A DNA stretch of 64,000 nt from positions 157,656-221,655 of the forward strand of contig JADKAL010000006.1 of the NCBI GenBank assembly GCA_016715325.1. The letters are read 5' to 3'. The notes under the pieces are model-generated. The model was given only the letters and a program-made list of their open reading frames with translations. It was not told where the DNA came from and made no database searches. This stretch comes from Methylococcaceae bacterium. GTDB taxonomy: Bacteria; Pseudomonadota; Gammaproteobacteria; Methylococcales; Methylomonadaceae. Both the position numbers and the translations under genes were made by a program. Below, one piece after another: positions 32,684 through 43,950 of the stretch (the stretch's first letter is position 1; the number at the start of each line of letters is the position of its first letter).

Positions 32684-32686
32684 TAG
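31611..32686 (+). pseudogene. IS630-type transposase, multiply frameshifted
   Basis: Transposase of the element at 31565. Successive frames give the N-terminal helix-turn-helix region (MKITLIEEDRTELDNWVKSR), then MAEQVGISRMAVHGIWREH, then the DDE core. The core has [29 protein letters not shown] and finally [19 protein letters not shown] with the last acid. At least three frame changes are needed (about 31780, 31960-32080 and 32440-32460). The stop TAG at 32684-32686 is completed by the duplicated TA of the target. As written it cannot make an active enzyme, yet its ends are perfect, so either it jumped recently and then decayed or the sequence has errors. Confidence 0.85.
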
Positions 32687-32968
32687 TGTGGAAGATATCT
32701 ATGTATTTGGCGGCTTTAACGCCGCAGGCCGTGCCGACATTCGCCGAGTCGGTACTCGTAAATTCCGAGCTCAACACATTGCTATTGAAAAATCCGGTAA
32801 GGATTTCGTTATCAGCGCTATCGATCCATTGTTAACGGACAGTTCGAAGATGCCGGTCGGCGACAAAAAATTTAAAACGTGGGCGGAAGCAAAAGACACC
32901 TATAAAAAAATTCAGAAACTCAGCAGTCAATACGCAGATAAATTGCAAATACTGACGGAGATTAATTA

Positions 32969-35900
32969 ATGTCAAATCATTCTCTTCTTTATTTTTATCC
33001 TTGGGTCCGCCAAGGTGCTGCGACTAATGTCGCCTTAACCGATAAGCTTTCCGGTCCGGATGCCGAAATCCAACCTGCGAATGTTCAACTTCCCCTATCA
33101 TTGTGGCTGAATGACAATCAAACTCAAGCTGCGGACATTACTCAAACGGTTAATCTTTACGGTCCCAGGGACATTACCGGCATCGACCCCAGACAAATAG
33201 TCAGGATGGAGCCAAACCCCTTTACGGTTAATTTCGAGCCGAATTACTTGCCAGCGATTGAGTTCGACTCCCCCGATTTTCCTTGGTTATTTTCGCCTTT
33301 ATCCGCTGGAGAGAATCAGCGGCTGAGACCCTGGATCGTATTAGTCGTCGTAAAAAAGCAGGATGGCGTTGAATTAAACCGTCAGCCCGAAAAACCTTTG
33401 CCGATTTTAAGCATTCAAGCCCCCGCTAAACCCGGGGACGAACTGCCGGACTTGGCTGAATCCGATTTTTGGGTTCATGCCCAAGCGGTGGCGGATCAAG
33501 CGTTTTCAAACCAAGTACAGGCTTTACAACAAAGCCCTGAACGGACATTATCTCGCTTACTGTGTCCTCGCCGTTTGTTACCTAATACCGCCTATACGGC
33601 CTGTGTTGTACCAGCTTTCGAGGTTGGACGTATCGCCGCTGGTTTACCGCCTCAAGACCTCGCCTCAATCAATAATGAAATTGCTACCTTAAAACCGGCT
33701 TGGTTATCCGGCGAACAGTCGCCCGATTCAGTAACGTTACCCGTTTATCATCATTGGGAGTTTTCAACAGGCGAAAACGACGATTTTGAATCGCTCGTTA
33801 AAAAATTATTACCAAAGGGAAATCAAACGACTGAATTGCCGGCAGAGATAGGACAATTTAAATTGCATATAGGACAGGCCGACAAAGAACTCCCCGACTT
33901 ACCGGACATGCAGGAGCTACCCCTATCCGGCTTGTTGCAACCCGTATCGGATATCACAATCGAAAGGCAATCGATTCCTTCGGTATTGGCTGACGCGTTA
34001 TCGACTATTCTGAATCTTCCTGCAGATGCGCTAATCGATTCTACAGTAATCGACCCTGTTGTAGCGCCGCCTATTTACGGTGTTACTTTTGCAATTTCCG
34101 GACAACCAAAAGAGTTTAAGGTCGGTCAACCCGTCGGAAAAGCTTGGTTAAACGAGCTAAATCTCGATCCTCGCCACCGCGTGATTGCGGCATTGGGTAC
34201 ACAGTACATCCAACGTGAACAAGAAAGTTTGATGGCTGCAGCCTGGGAGCAAATTGAGAAAGTACAAGAATTAAACAAACAGCGACGCCAAACGCAATTA
34301 GCTAGCGTCATAAACCTTAACACTAAAGAAAGAACCTTCGATCGTTTATCGGTAAATGACTTAGTACAGTTTACCGCTCCGGCTCACAACCAAATGTTAG
34401 CAAGGAGTCAAGCAACAGGGTCCGGCCAAGTGTCGAATCTATCCATGATTGCAAAAATGCAAATGCGATCTGCGATACCGGCTAATTCCGGTTTTATCTT
34501 CGCCAAAGGCTTAGAAGGCTCAGCCTTGCGCCGAATTACTAGGCCGCGCGGGGCTATCACCCGCCGCTTCGTTAAACAAGACACGGTAAGTAAAGTGTCT
34601 TCGCGATTAATCGATATTTTAGCAACGTCTGTGTTGATGACGACATCCAGCACTGAGCGGGTAAAAATCGGCGGCAAAGTAACTCAACAATCCTTTTTGA
34701 CAGCTGAAAACATTAATAACAAATCCTTTAGCGGTAACGATCAATGGCCGAATTGGTTGGCGCTTTCCGAAAGCGGCTCCGGCTATTGGCAACTAGAACA
34801 ACCGTTCACCAAAACGATACCGAGTATTCCGCCTGAACCGACGGCAGACGATATAGGATTGCAACAAGTGGGAGATACTTACTTCGAAGTAATCGAAGAT
34901 GATTTTCAGGAGCCTGAGGCCGATGGAGGGTTTATCGATCCAGATACCGGAGTGCCAAGACCGAGACCAAGAACAGGCCCTTTGAAGCCTAGGCAAAATC
35001 GAATCGTGATTAGTCATGCGACAGTGCAAGCACTAAAAAACCAGTGGATTGAAAACTGGCGTGCTGAACATCCACCCCAACCAATCACGGTGAATCCACC
35101 TGATCCGACCGACGACGAGAAAAGCCGTTGGGCATTATTTAGTAATCTGTTTAAAGCAGCGGCTTCAAAACATGTTGCTGCGATTACGCCTTTGTCTATG
35201 CAGACTCAAAAAATTGAGCCTAGCGATTTAGACCTCCGTTTATATCGTATAGGACATTTCTATTACAGATTGGATGATGACATTTCATGGACGCTCGAAA
35301 ACGATTCAAAGTTAATCAATAAATCTTTTAGAACTCCCGTTAGTTTATCGGAGCGCGAAGCATTGCGGGAAGAATGGTTGCAAACTAACAGCTCGTTAAT
35401 TAATACGGAAGTTTTGCAGATTCCTGATGAGGCTGAAGTAAAAACCGAAATTCTCGGACAGTTGGCCGACAATATTAAAGTCGATGACGACGTTTCCGTA
35501 GTTGCGCATCCGGTATTTGCGTATCCGGTTTATGAAGCGCTATTAGAACTCGCACCGGAATATATCCTCCCAAATTTAGACAAAGTCCCTTACAACAGTG
35601 CAAATCTAATGGTAGCTAATAGTCAATTTATCGAAGCATTTCTGGTTGGGATGAATACCGAAATGGCAAGAGAATTTCTGTGGCGGGAATATCCCACCGA
35701 CCAACGAGGCACCTGTTTTCATCATTTCTGGGATACACAAAACTCCGTATCGAGTAGCGAAACACCACGAGATATAAAAGATATTCATCTCTGGGATGGA
35801 CTATTGGGAAATAACAATCCGAATCCGGTCAATGCCGAACCTGTTGTTTTATTATTGCGCGGCGAATTACTTCAACGCTATCCGGGAGCTATTATTTATG

Positions 35901-36345
35901 CCGTTCCAGCCGAAACCGACGGTTTAGGCTTACGTCCAAGTTCTGATCAGAGCAAAGTTAAATACCCCTTTTTTCGAGAAAACTTACCGCCGGATGTCGC
36001 TTTGATCGGTTTTGCGTTATCACCAGCGAACTCAATAGCGGGTCGGGCTGGTTTTTTATTATCAAAGAACAACCCAGTGAACCGCGCTTCGGTTTTGACA
36101 AGGCTCCCGATGAAACGCTAGAAGAGGCCGAAACCTTAAACGACCTGACATGGGGCCATTTAGCCGGTAAATTAGAAGATTTGCCGGCGTTGAATCATAT
36201 CAAGGTTGCGCTAACGCCTTCTCATGCGGCGGCGGCTTTTAACGGCGCACACGTAGAGTGGGGGAAAAATGCCGCTCATATGGCGCGTATTGCGATGCAA
36301 CGTCCTTTTTTAGTCGCCATCCACGCAAATCAATTACTAGGGTAA
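32969..36345 (+). pseudogene. Large protein B of unknown function, one frameshift near 36045
   Basis: About 1125 residues after repair. The first frame (32969-36121) covers 1050 residues from MSNHSLLYFYPWVRQG. Near 36036-36050 the coding frame changes, and the homologous continuation reads GWFFIIKEQPSEPRFGFD and then HAAAAFNGAHVEWGKNAAHM, ending at TAA 36345. Proline-rich segments with NVQLPLSLWLND and DFPWLFSP mark the N-terminal part, and YPTDQRGTCFHHFWDT the C-terminal part. No signal peptide, membrane helix or known catalytic motif is visible. The start is coupled to the previous stop. I recall similar hypothetical proteins in other bacteria but no function. Confidence 0.65.
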
Positions 36346-36372
36346 ATCGTATGCGAATCGTGAGGACAAAAT

Positions 36373-39300
36373 ATGTCTGCTGTTAATCCAACTGCTACCG
36401 CATTAATCGGAAATGATAAGCCGTTAGTTTTATTACCGGTTCGTTTGGAAACCCGTTTCTTCAGAAATGGAACGCAAATCGAGTTATGGATTAGAGTGTT
36501 CCCGGACAAGATTTATGTCGATACACACGAGGCTCAATTAACCGACGAAGAAGTGCTTTGGGGAAATGCGTATCGAGACGCTTGGACCAAAGCACAACAG
36601 GAGAATGAAAAAAAAGCCTGCTGGCGGCAGCTTGTGAACCGTTTTGGCGCGCCACGTGCCGCTTGGATTAAAAAACAGATCGATAATCAATCCGGTCCGT
36701 TAACGGCAACAGGTAAGCTGGAATCTTGGACGCGTGCGCCTTATTCCAAAGTCTTGCCGGATAAATGGATTGCAATCGCTCATTTCGCCGACGGACAAAA
36801 ACAATCTGCTTACGGTAATCTCATTATTCCGCCTAATGGAAAGATCGATGATGGCTTTCCGTTCGGCCCGAAGCCTGATTTCCAATCGGATGATACGACC
36901 AAGGATGAAAGCGTAGCCGATTTTAAAAATCACCCTGAAATCAGTGGCTAACGGATTTTAGCGTTGCAGAATGACTTGGAATGGCAATAAGGATGCCTTT
37001 AGCGGAAACAAATCTGCAAGTCATCAAACGATTGTTCGTCTTCGGTGTAAAAGCGACTTTGAATAGCGCGCAGTCCGCCGAGCGGCTCCATGAATTACTA
37101 GTCAGTCATCAATTTTCTAACGGCATCAACATAGTAACGCCGGGCACACCGACCAATAACACGCCCGATGCGCCCGCCGGCTTTAGCACTCGCGATCCCG
37201 GTCATGAGACGAGTTACGATGTTACCGTCGCAACTCCCTATACTCCGGGTAAAAATGCTCAATCAAACGGCGATCTTTTAAGAGTTGCATTGGGTAACCG
37301 GAAAACAAAAGATACCTTTGCAGGCGTCGCAGAAGCCAGCTCCGATGAGTGCGCTGCCGCCAAACATATGAATGTTGCGCTCTGGCAGTCGACATGGGGT
37401 TACTACCTCGAACAAATGATGACCGGTTTTTGGTCGAACGATAACGTCGATGCCAATCTGACATGGATTCGTCAGCATTTTATCGAACACGTTAGACCGG
37501 GCGGGCCTTTACCGACAATTAGAGTGGGAAAACAACCTTATGGCTTATTACCTGTCACTGCATTAAATGCATGGGTTTCAACCGATTCGAAAGAAAATGC
37601 ACTCATACAGCTTTTGGTAAATCTGCGCGATTTTTGGATCATACTCAGTAAAGAAAACAAGACGCCTAAACTGGGACGAACAAACGATCCTCAGCAAGAC
37701 CTTAAAGAAGTTTTGCAACACGACGCTTTATCATCCAGCTTTCAATTGCGAAACGTTAATGCTCGCGCCTATTTTTATAATTTATTGTCTCTCATTTTTA
37801 ATGTTCAAACCGGACAAACTCAGGGAGAAACCGCAATCGGGCAATCCGGGCAAACGGTTCTCTCTTATTTCAAGCTGACGCCGTTTAAAACACCTAGAAT
37901 CGTCGATGGAATTATTTTTTCGGCTGACGCAAAACTATTTAATTTCGATAATTTTCCCTTAGTTTTGCCGAAAGCCGCACAAGCCGAAATTACGAATTAT
38001 ATCGACAACTTGCTAAAGACAACCAATTTAGAAGCGTTGAGCGCTACCGATGTAAAAGGTAAACCGTTACTCTATTTATTGTTACGGCATTCAATGTTAT
38101 TGGAATATGCCAGGCTTTCAGTACGGGAAGGAGATGGTAGCAAGCCATTTATCCCCGAGCGGGAACAAGAATTCGTTAATATTCCCGGCGCCACCGATAG
38201 CAGTTTCACAGCTGGCCCAACAGCTTTTCAAAAACTCATCGATTTGGAAAAAAGCGGTAAAAATCCTTTGGGTTGGAAAGACGCTCGATTATCGGAGTTC
38301 CATAATAGTCTTGTGCAGTTAAAGTCTTTATTTAATCAACCAGACGTGCTTTCTCGCTACATGGTCGGAACATTAGATGCCTGTTCCTACCGATTGGATG
38401 CCTGGATTACGTCTTTTGCAACGGCGCGTCTTAATACGCTAAGACAACTCAAAATGCAGCCGGACGGCGGCTACGACTATATCGACGGTGTTTATTTGGG
38501 CGGCTACGGTTGGATAGAGAACCTTAAACCTAAAGATACTCTACTCGATGCTCCCAATAAAGGTACTGCGCCGTTAGTTCCATCCGATAATCCCGGCTAT
38601 ACGCACACCCCTTCGCTCGGTCAAGCTGCGACGGTCGCCGTACTTCGTAACGGTCATCTGAGTTATACCGACACAAATTCGGAGAAAAGCGATTTATTAG
38701 CGATCAATCTAACATCGGAAAGAGTAAGGACGGTTTCGGTATTACTCCGTGGAATACGAAACGGACAACCGTTAGGCGCGTTATTAGGCTACCGTTTTGA
38801 ACGCTCGCTGCACGAAAACTACCCAACGCTAGGGTTTAATCGTTATATCGCTAAATGCCGCGAACTTGCTCCGCAAATAAGCAAGAAACTGGATAGTGAA
38901 GGAGAAGTTAGCGAATCGGTTCCTGCCAGTCAGGTTGTCGACGGCTGGCGATTACACAAGTTATACAAAGAGCTTGGAGAAAACGCCTTGCTTGAAAAAC
39001 TCGGCTTGCTAAAATTAGATCCTAGTCAATTGCCGGCATGTAACGCGATTATTACGGAAATCCTTGAATTAGGTAATCTATTGGATGGATTGACGCATTA
39101 TTAGCCGAAAGCACGCATCACGTCGTGCAAGGAAATCCAATTAGGGCTGCCGCTTCATTGGAAGCCATCGGTCGCGGAGAAACGCCCCCGGCAGAACTGG
39201 AAGTGGTTAAAACCCCGCGCACCGGAAGAGCAGTCACGCATCGCGAAATTGTTTTGTTTAACAGTACGCCGACAATGCTAGCCGGTTGGAGCACAATCAA

Positions 39301-40750
39301 GGATGTTGATTTCAGAGTCAATGCCGAACCACGATTAAACGCTTGGGTGGGCCGCTTGTTCGGTAATCCGGAAAAAGTTCGAATAGTAGCCGACGCAGTC
39401 GATCACAAAAACGGTGCGGTTGTCGTATCAAAAGAGTTCGGTCTCGATAAGCTCGGGCTTCATCCGCTCGACATCCTTTACATGTCCGATACCGACGGCA
39501 TCGCCGAGACTGAATTCGAACAGCGGATACTCTACTATCTCAAACGTTTACCTAAAGAAACAACGGTTCAAACCAATTGGAAAATTCGGCCTGACTTTCG
39601 CAGTCCCGATTGGTCCGGCGACCTACAAAGTTTCGGAGAATTTCTTGAGTTGGTTAGAACGGTACGTCGGCTTATCAACGATACCTGCGCCTTGAATCAA
39701 AACGATGTAACGTTTTGCGCTTTGAATGAAAGTAATATCGATCTCGCCGAGCTGGGAGCGCGATTTACGAAAGCATCCGAAGCGTTTATTAAAATCAAGA
39801 AAACACTCGAAAAGTTTAAAAAAACAACAGACGCCGATGAATCGGAAGCGATGCGATATACATTGCTGCAAATGGCGCACTTCGGCATACCCGGCGCCAT
39901 ACCGAAATCAGCGCAAGGAAATGATGCTGCCGCTAAGCGACTCTTATTTGAACAAAAAGCGACGGTTTTAAGACTGTTTGCTCAAAAAATACAAGCTACA
40001 AACGAAATAATCGACAAGTTAAAGAATCAAAATAACCCAAACGTCAAAGTCAAATTGTTAGTTGAGGGTTTACAGGCTTTATTCGGCAATCAATTTTTAG
40101 TATTGCCTTTATTTAATTCGCCGAATAAAGCTGAATTAGCAAACGCAATTGCCGCAAGCTCACATATTCAAGATGACGATCCGCTAGCTGTCGTCACTTG
40201 GCATCAACGCGCCTCGCGCGTTCATGATGGTATTGGTCGTTTACACGATGTGTTTTTATACACGGAAGCGTTAGCTACCGGTGAACGAATGAACCTTCAT
40301 GTCGCCCAATTACCGTTTCTCGAAAACGACCGTTGGGTTGGACTTCCTTTAGCATCGGAACAAAATATTCCTTTTGGGCGATTGTCATTGATCGCGCACA
40401 TCCCTGAAAACATAGATTTTAATAACGCTATAGCCGGTTTATACATCGGTGAGATTGCCGATTTTGTTCCCCATGCCAAAGAAACCACCGGTATTGTTTA
40501 CCAATACGACCAACCGAATTCCGTAGCACCTCAAGCGGTTTTATTGGCGGTGCCGCCCGATATGACGGTGGCTCATTGGACTGAAAACACACTAGAACAA
40601 GTGCTGATTGAGACACTGGATTTAGCTCGTATTCGGGCGGTCGGTCCCGAAGCACTGGAGGAATTAAGTCAATTCTTACCGGCGTTACACTTTGCTTTTA
40701 ACACGGATAACGAAACGGTTTCCACCGATTTTGTTCGGGCAAGCTCATAA
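36373..40750 (+). pseudogene. Giant protein C of unknown function, two frameshifts and a stop
   Basis: About 1459 residues once repaired. The N-terminal piece (36373-36951) contains PLVLLPVRLETRFF and FPDKIYVDTHEAQLTDEE. The middle piece (36981-39104) has IKRLFVFGVKATLNSAQSA and the striking GTPTNNTPDAPAG, then GKQPYGLLPVTAL. The last piece (39125-40750) has VVQGNPIRAAASLEAIGRGE and ELEVVKTPRTGRAVTHRE. Breaks are a frame change at 36938-36942, an in-frame TGA at 36972-36974 (AE-stop-LGMAIRMPLAE) and a frame change at 39086-39092, where repair gives LDALLAES-type sequence. A good ribosome site (GAGGA) precedes ATG 36373. There are no membrane segments and no recognised domain. Confidence 0.65.
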
Positions 40751-40765
40751 CGACAGGATAATGCC

Positions 40766-42568
40766 ATGACTTCAATAACCAGTTGGACGCGTTTAGAACC
40801 TATTACTCAGAATGATGATATAAAACCGGCATTGCAAGCGCGTATTTTCGATCCGGTTTGGATGTTGACTCGTCAATGGCAGGTCGGTGAATTTCAAGGA
40901 GAAGACGCTGGCTCGCCGATAGTGACTAAAATAGATGCAGAATGCGCCTTATTATCGCGAGTTCAACCCGGTAATGCGGAAACGGCTGTCACCGGAATGC
41001 CATACAACCCTAAAGTTCAGCCGCTTGAACCGTTTATAGAATGCGAAAGCGTTTGCCCTCTTTCCGACAGTATAGAAGGACTCGTGCAGTCGGCAGAAGC
41101 AGGTCAGCATTTTTTACGTTTACTTGGCATCGAACTGGAAAAAAAATACCGGTCAGTATTGGTTAACCGATTCGCAAGGCCCGCTATCGATCAATTTTCA
41201 GCTAAGGAAAATTCGGACCCAAACGGATTGCGATTTTTAAGGATTATGACCGGACGAGTACCGAACGGCGCTAAACTCATGTTAGCTTACCGGCAAAATG
41301 AGTTAATAAGCCAATTTGATACTGCCGATGTCAACATAATTCTTCCTATCGCCGAGGCCTGGAGTAAATGGTATAACGCTTTATTTGTTAAACCCGACGA
41401 CCAAACCCAAACGGCTTGGTCGTCAGAACGGATGGAGTACGCATTCAGCATTGCCGCACCCACGGACATTGAATCCCCCAGCGAAACCGTACTCTGCGCC
41501 AGAGAATATTTCGACGGACATCCGGATTGGTATGATTTTCAATACCGACAACAAAGTTCTCTCGGAGCGATACAAGATCATCGAGCCAATAATCCGAACT
41601 CGGAAAATCCTTTCTTGATCGAACAAAGTACCATTCCAGCGCCGGTGACGTATCCCGGAATGCCGGCAATGCGATGGTGGGAGTTTGAAGACGCCGACGT
41701 AAATTTCGGCGCCGTCGAATCCGCACCAGATGAACTGATAAGAATGCTGATGGTTGCGTTTGCCGTTTCCTACGCTAACGATTGGTTTGTAGTGCCTTTA
41801 GAGCTTCCTGTAGGCTCACTTTGCCATATCAAGTCGTTAGTCGTAACAGATACGTTTGGCGTTAAATCCTTGATTCCTTCTTCAAAAGCGACGACAGAGT
41901 CGGGGATTTCCTCCCTATCTTCATCCTGGCGAATGTTTGAGCTTTCGGAAGACCGAGTAAACTCGGTAAGTACCGCTTCAGCTTCAACAAAGTCGGATTT
42001 ATTCTTTTTACCGCCAACGTTGCTAATCGTCAGCGAAAGTAAGCCGTTAGAAGATGTATTGATTTTACGCGATGAAATGGCCAACTTAGCATGGGCTATT
42101 GAATGAACGGTGGAAAGTATTTTAGGTTTACCGATAGATCGGCGCGAGCAGTATAAACAAAAAATGAAAGTGTTATATCAAGCGAAAGATCAGGAAAATT
42201 CCGATCTTAAACCTTCATTCGACACACTAAACTGGCGTTTACAATCGGAGGTACCCGATTATTGGATTCCCTTAATCCCGGTCCAGGCAGATGCAAATAC
42301 CGGTGCTATCAACTTTCGGCGAGGACGGAATCGAAATGCGCTAGGCGGCGCTCAAGGACGCATTTTAAAAGCATTCGACGAAAGATTAGATATATTGGAA
42401 GAAGAAATTCCCCGGGAAGGCTTACATTTAACGCGAACCTACCAGCTAGCGCGCTGGATCGACGGTTCCACCTACCTATGGGTAGGACGATATAAAGAGA
42501 CGGGTAGGGGCGAAGGATCGAGCGGTTTGCGGTTTGATACCGCTTTGCCCAGTGCAAAAAAAGAATGA
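40766..42568 (+). pseudogene. Protein D of unknown function, split by an in-frame TGA
   Basis: About 600 residues across one continuous frame broken only by TGA at 42104-42106. The first part (446 residues) starts SWTRLEPITQNDDI and carries ARIFDPVWMLTRQWQVGEFQ followed by GEDAGSP, then ILRDEMANLAWAIE at its end. After the stop comes TVESILGLPIDRREQY and then GLHLTRTYQLARWIDGSTYLW with WVGRYKETGRGEGSSGLRFD. The second part starts with only a GTG and no good ribosome site, so a read-through or original CGA (Arg) codon is more likely than a separate gene. It is the last gene of the operon. No family with known function was recognised. Confidence 0.65.
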
Positions 42569-42655
42569 TACTAACAGATTTTGACCTGTGAAGTCATAAT
42601 TTCAGTCCATTTCGATTGCACTGATGTAGCAGGTAGTGCGCAGGGCAGTTGCTGA

Positions 42656-42694
42656 AAGTCATATCGCCTCCGCAAAGCGGGGGCGATATGACTT
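42656..42694. terminator. Very strong hairpin between convergent operons
   Basis: AAGTCATATCGCC pairs with GGCGATATGACTT, with a further CCGC/GCGG pairing inside. It lies 90 bp after the large operon and about 120 bp from the end of exbD. There is no long T-run, but position and stability suggest bidirectional termination. Confidence 0.6.
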
Positions 42695-42810
42695 AACGGC
42701 ATCGACTTCGATGGACGAGTTTAATTGGATAGATTATATGGATGTTACTCATTTACGAAGGAATCCTTACGTTACTCCGATTACACAATAGCACCGTTTC
42801 TTTGATGGCT

Positions 42811-43218
42811 TTATTGTTGTGTAGTAACGAAAGATAGCTTACCAATCCCGGAGCGTTGTGCACTCGCCATGACTTTTGCTACCGCGTCGAACACGGCCGA
42901 TTTGTCGGCTTGTAATTGCAAGTTGATATCGGGATCTTTTTCTTGTAAGGCTTTTAATTCCGTTTCCAGTTTTTCTAACGGCACCGGCTTATCGTCAAGC
43001 AAAGGTTCTCCGGCTGACGAAACACTGAGGATGGTGATGTGTTGATCCGGCGCCGGCTCGGTTTGCTCTGTTTTCGGCAACTTTACCCGCACCACTTGTG
43101 TAAGCAACGGGGCAGTCACTATGAAAACGACTAATAATACCAGCATCACATCCACTAACGGTGTGACATTGATTTCGCTCATTTCGCCATCATTATCATC
43201 TTGCGTTTGAAAGGCCAT
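42811..43218 (-). CDS. exbD: ExbD/TolR-type biopolymer transport protein
   Basis: A 135-residue inner-membrane protein with one N-terminal helix. EINVTPLVDVMLVLLVVFIV holds the membrane aspartate needed for proton use, and a short periplasmic domain follows. With ExbB it powers TonB. It overlaps exbB by 23 bp, so the two are translated together. It is the last gene of the operon. Confidence 0.93.
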   Translation of the reverse strand: MAFQTQDDNDGEMSEINVTPLVDVMLVLLVVFIVTAPLLTQVVRVKLPKTEQTEPAPDQHITILSVSSAGEPLLDDKPVPLEKLETELKALQEKDPDINLQLQADKSAVFDAVAKVMASAQRSGIGKLSFVTTQQ

Positions 43219-43888
43219 GCATACTTACCGTTTGTTGTTGTAGATCTTGTTGAATAATGTTTCGCAAATAATCGTTTGCGAAATGATCGAGTTTCGACAA
43301 ATTGCTTTTATTCAATCTAACAAAAAAATTATAGGCAAGCACCGCCGGTATGGCGACTGCAATACCGATTGCCGTGGCGATTAACGCTTCACCGATAGGC
43401 CCCGCAACGACCTCTAAGCTTGCAGAACCCTTACTGCTAATATCTTGCAAGGCGTGCATAATGCCCCAAACCGTGCCGAACAGCCCGACAAACGGCGACG
43501 TACTGCCAAAACTAGCAAGCCAGCCTAATCCCGATTCCATCACCGATTTTTCTTTAAGAAGCTGCTGGTGTAAGGTTTTTTCAATCAACGTATGCCATGC
43601 TTTGGATTGTTCTAAATTTAGCAATGCTTGTGTTGGTATTTGATTGAGTATGGCCTGTCCTGAGTAATAAATTCGGGCGCGCTGAGATTTAGATTTATCG
43701 AATAAATTAAAACTAGGAATCGAAGTCTCTTCAGGATCGGTCGGATTTTTATTGCTGAACGCATAATTGCGCGAGACATTGAGTCCCCACTCACCGAGTT
43801 TGAGCAAAATAATGCTCCAGGTGAGCAATGAAAAACAACCCAGTAGCCAGAGTGTGGCGTTAACGATACTGGTTTCAGATAAATCCAA
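43196..43888 (-). CDS. exbB: ExbB/TolQ/MotA-type proton channel protein
   Basis: A 230-residue inner-membrane protein with three membrane helices: one near residues 10-30 and two around 120-195. The conserved GLFGTVWGIMHALQDIS and GEALIATAIGIAVAIPAVLAYN segments mark the family. It forms the proton-conducting complex with ExbD that energises TonB. It lies between tonB (62 bp away) and exbD (overlapping). Confidence 0.93.
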   Translation of the reverse strand: MDLSETSIVNATLWLLGCFSLLTWSIILLKLGEWGLNVSRNYAFSNKNPTDPEETSIPSFNLFDKSKSQRARIYYSGQAILNQIPTQALLNLEQSKAWHTLIEKTLHQQLLKEKSVMESGLGWLASFGSTSPFVGLFGTVWGIMHALQDISSKGSASLEVVAGPIGEALIATAIGIAVAIPAVLAYNFFVRLNKSNLSKLDHFANDYLRNIIQQDLQQQTVSMHGLSNAR

Positions 43889-43950
43889 AATAACCTCCTC
43901 ATTTTAAAGTATTTTTATTTTTCCGCTGTTAACAGACTTGCTGTAGGCTG

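Larger units (their letters stand above)
28374..32969 (+). pseudogene. DUF6603-like large protein, frameshifted and interrupted by an IS630 element
   Basis: Removing the insertion and repairing two frameshifts gives one protein of about 1157 residues. The N-terminal 200 residues are helical (ESLLKRFFNLVEAINRWI). The rest is a long run of beta-rich repeats with alternating glycine and hydrophobic residues, such as FGLGYKSGGNLFFEGGLE and WGADPSFALSVGGFHPGF, then YLAITSNTVQFGSRA. This matches my memory of the DUF6603 family, an assignment I cannot verify here. Frameshifts fall near 30705-30720 and 31065-31078. The IS lies at 31565-32683, and the last 94 codons continue in frame after it. No signal peptide or membrane helix is seen. 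The stop overlaps the next start (TAATG). Confidence 0.7.

Noticed and set aside
32688..32969. Separate 93-codon gene after the IS element
   Set aside because: Removing the IS makes it the in-frame end of the DUF6603-like gene; its GTG has no ribosome site.
42110..42568. Separate 152-codon gene after protein D
   Set aside because: It is in the same frame as protein D, one codon after an in-frame TGA, with no good ribosome site; it is more likely the end of D.
25359..42568. Prophage tail or contractile injection system
   Set aside because: No sheath, tube, baseplate, spike or AAA+ component was recognised among the large proteins.
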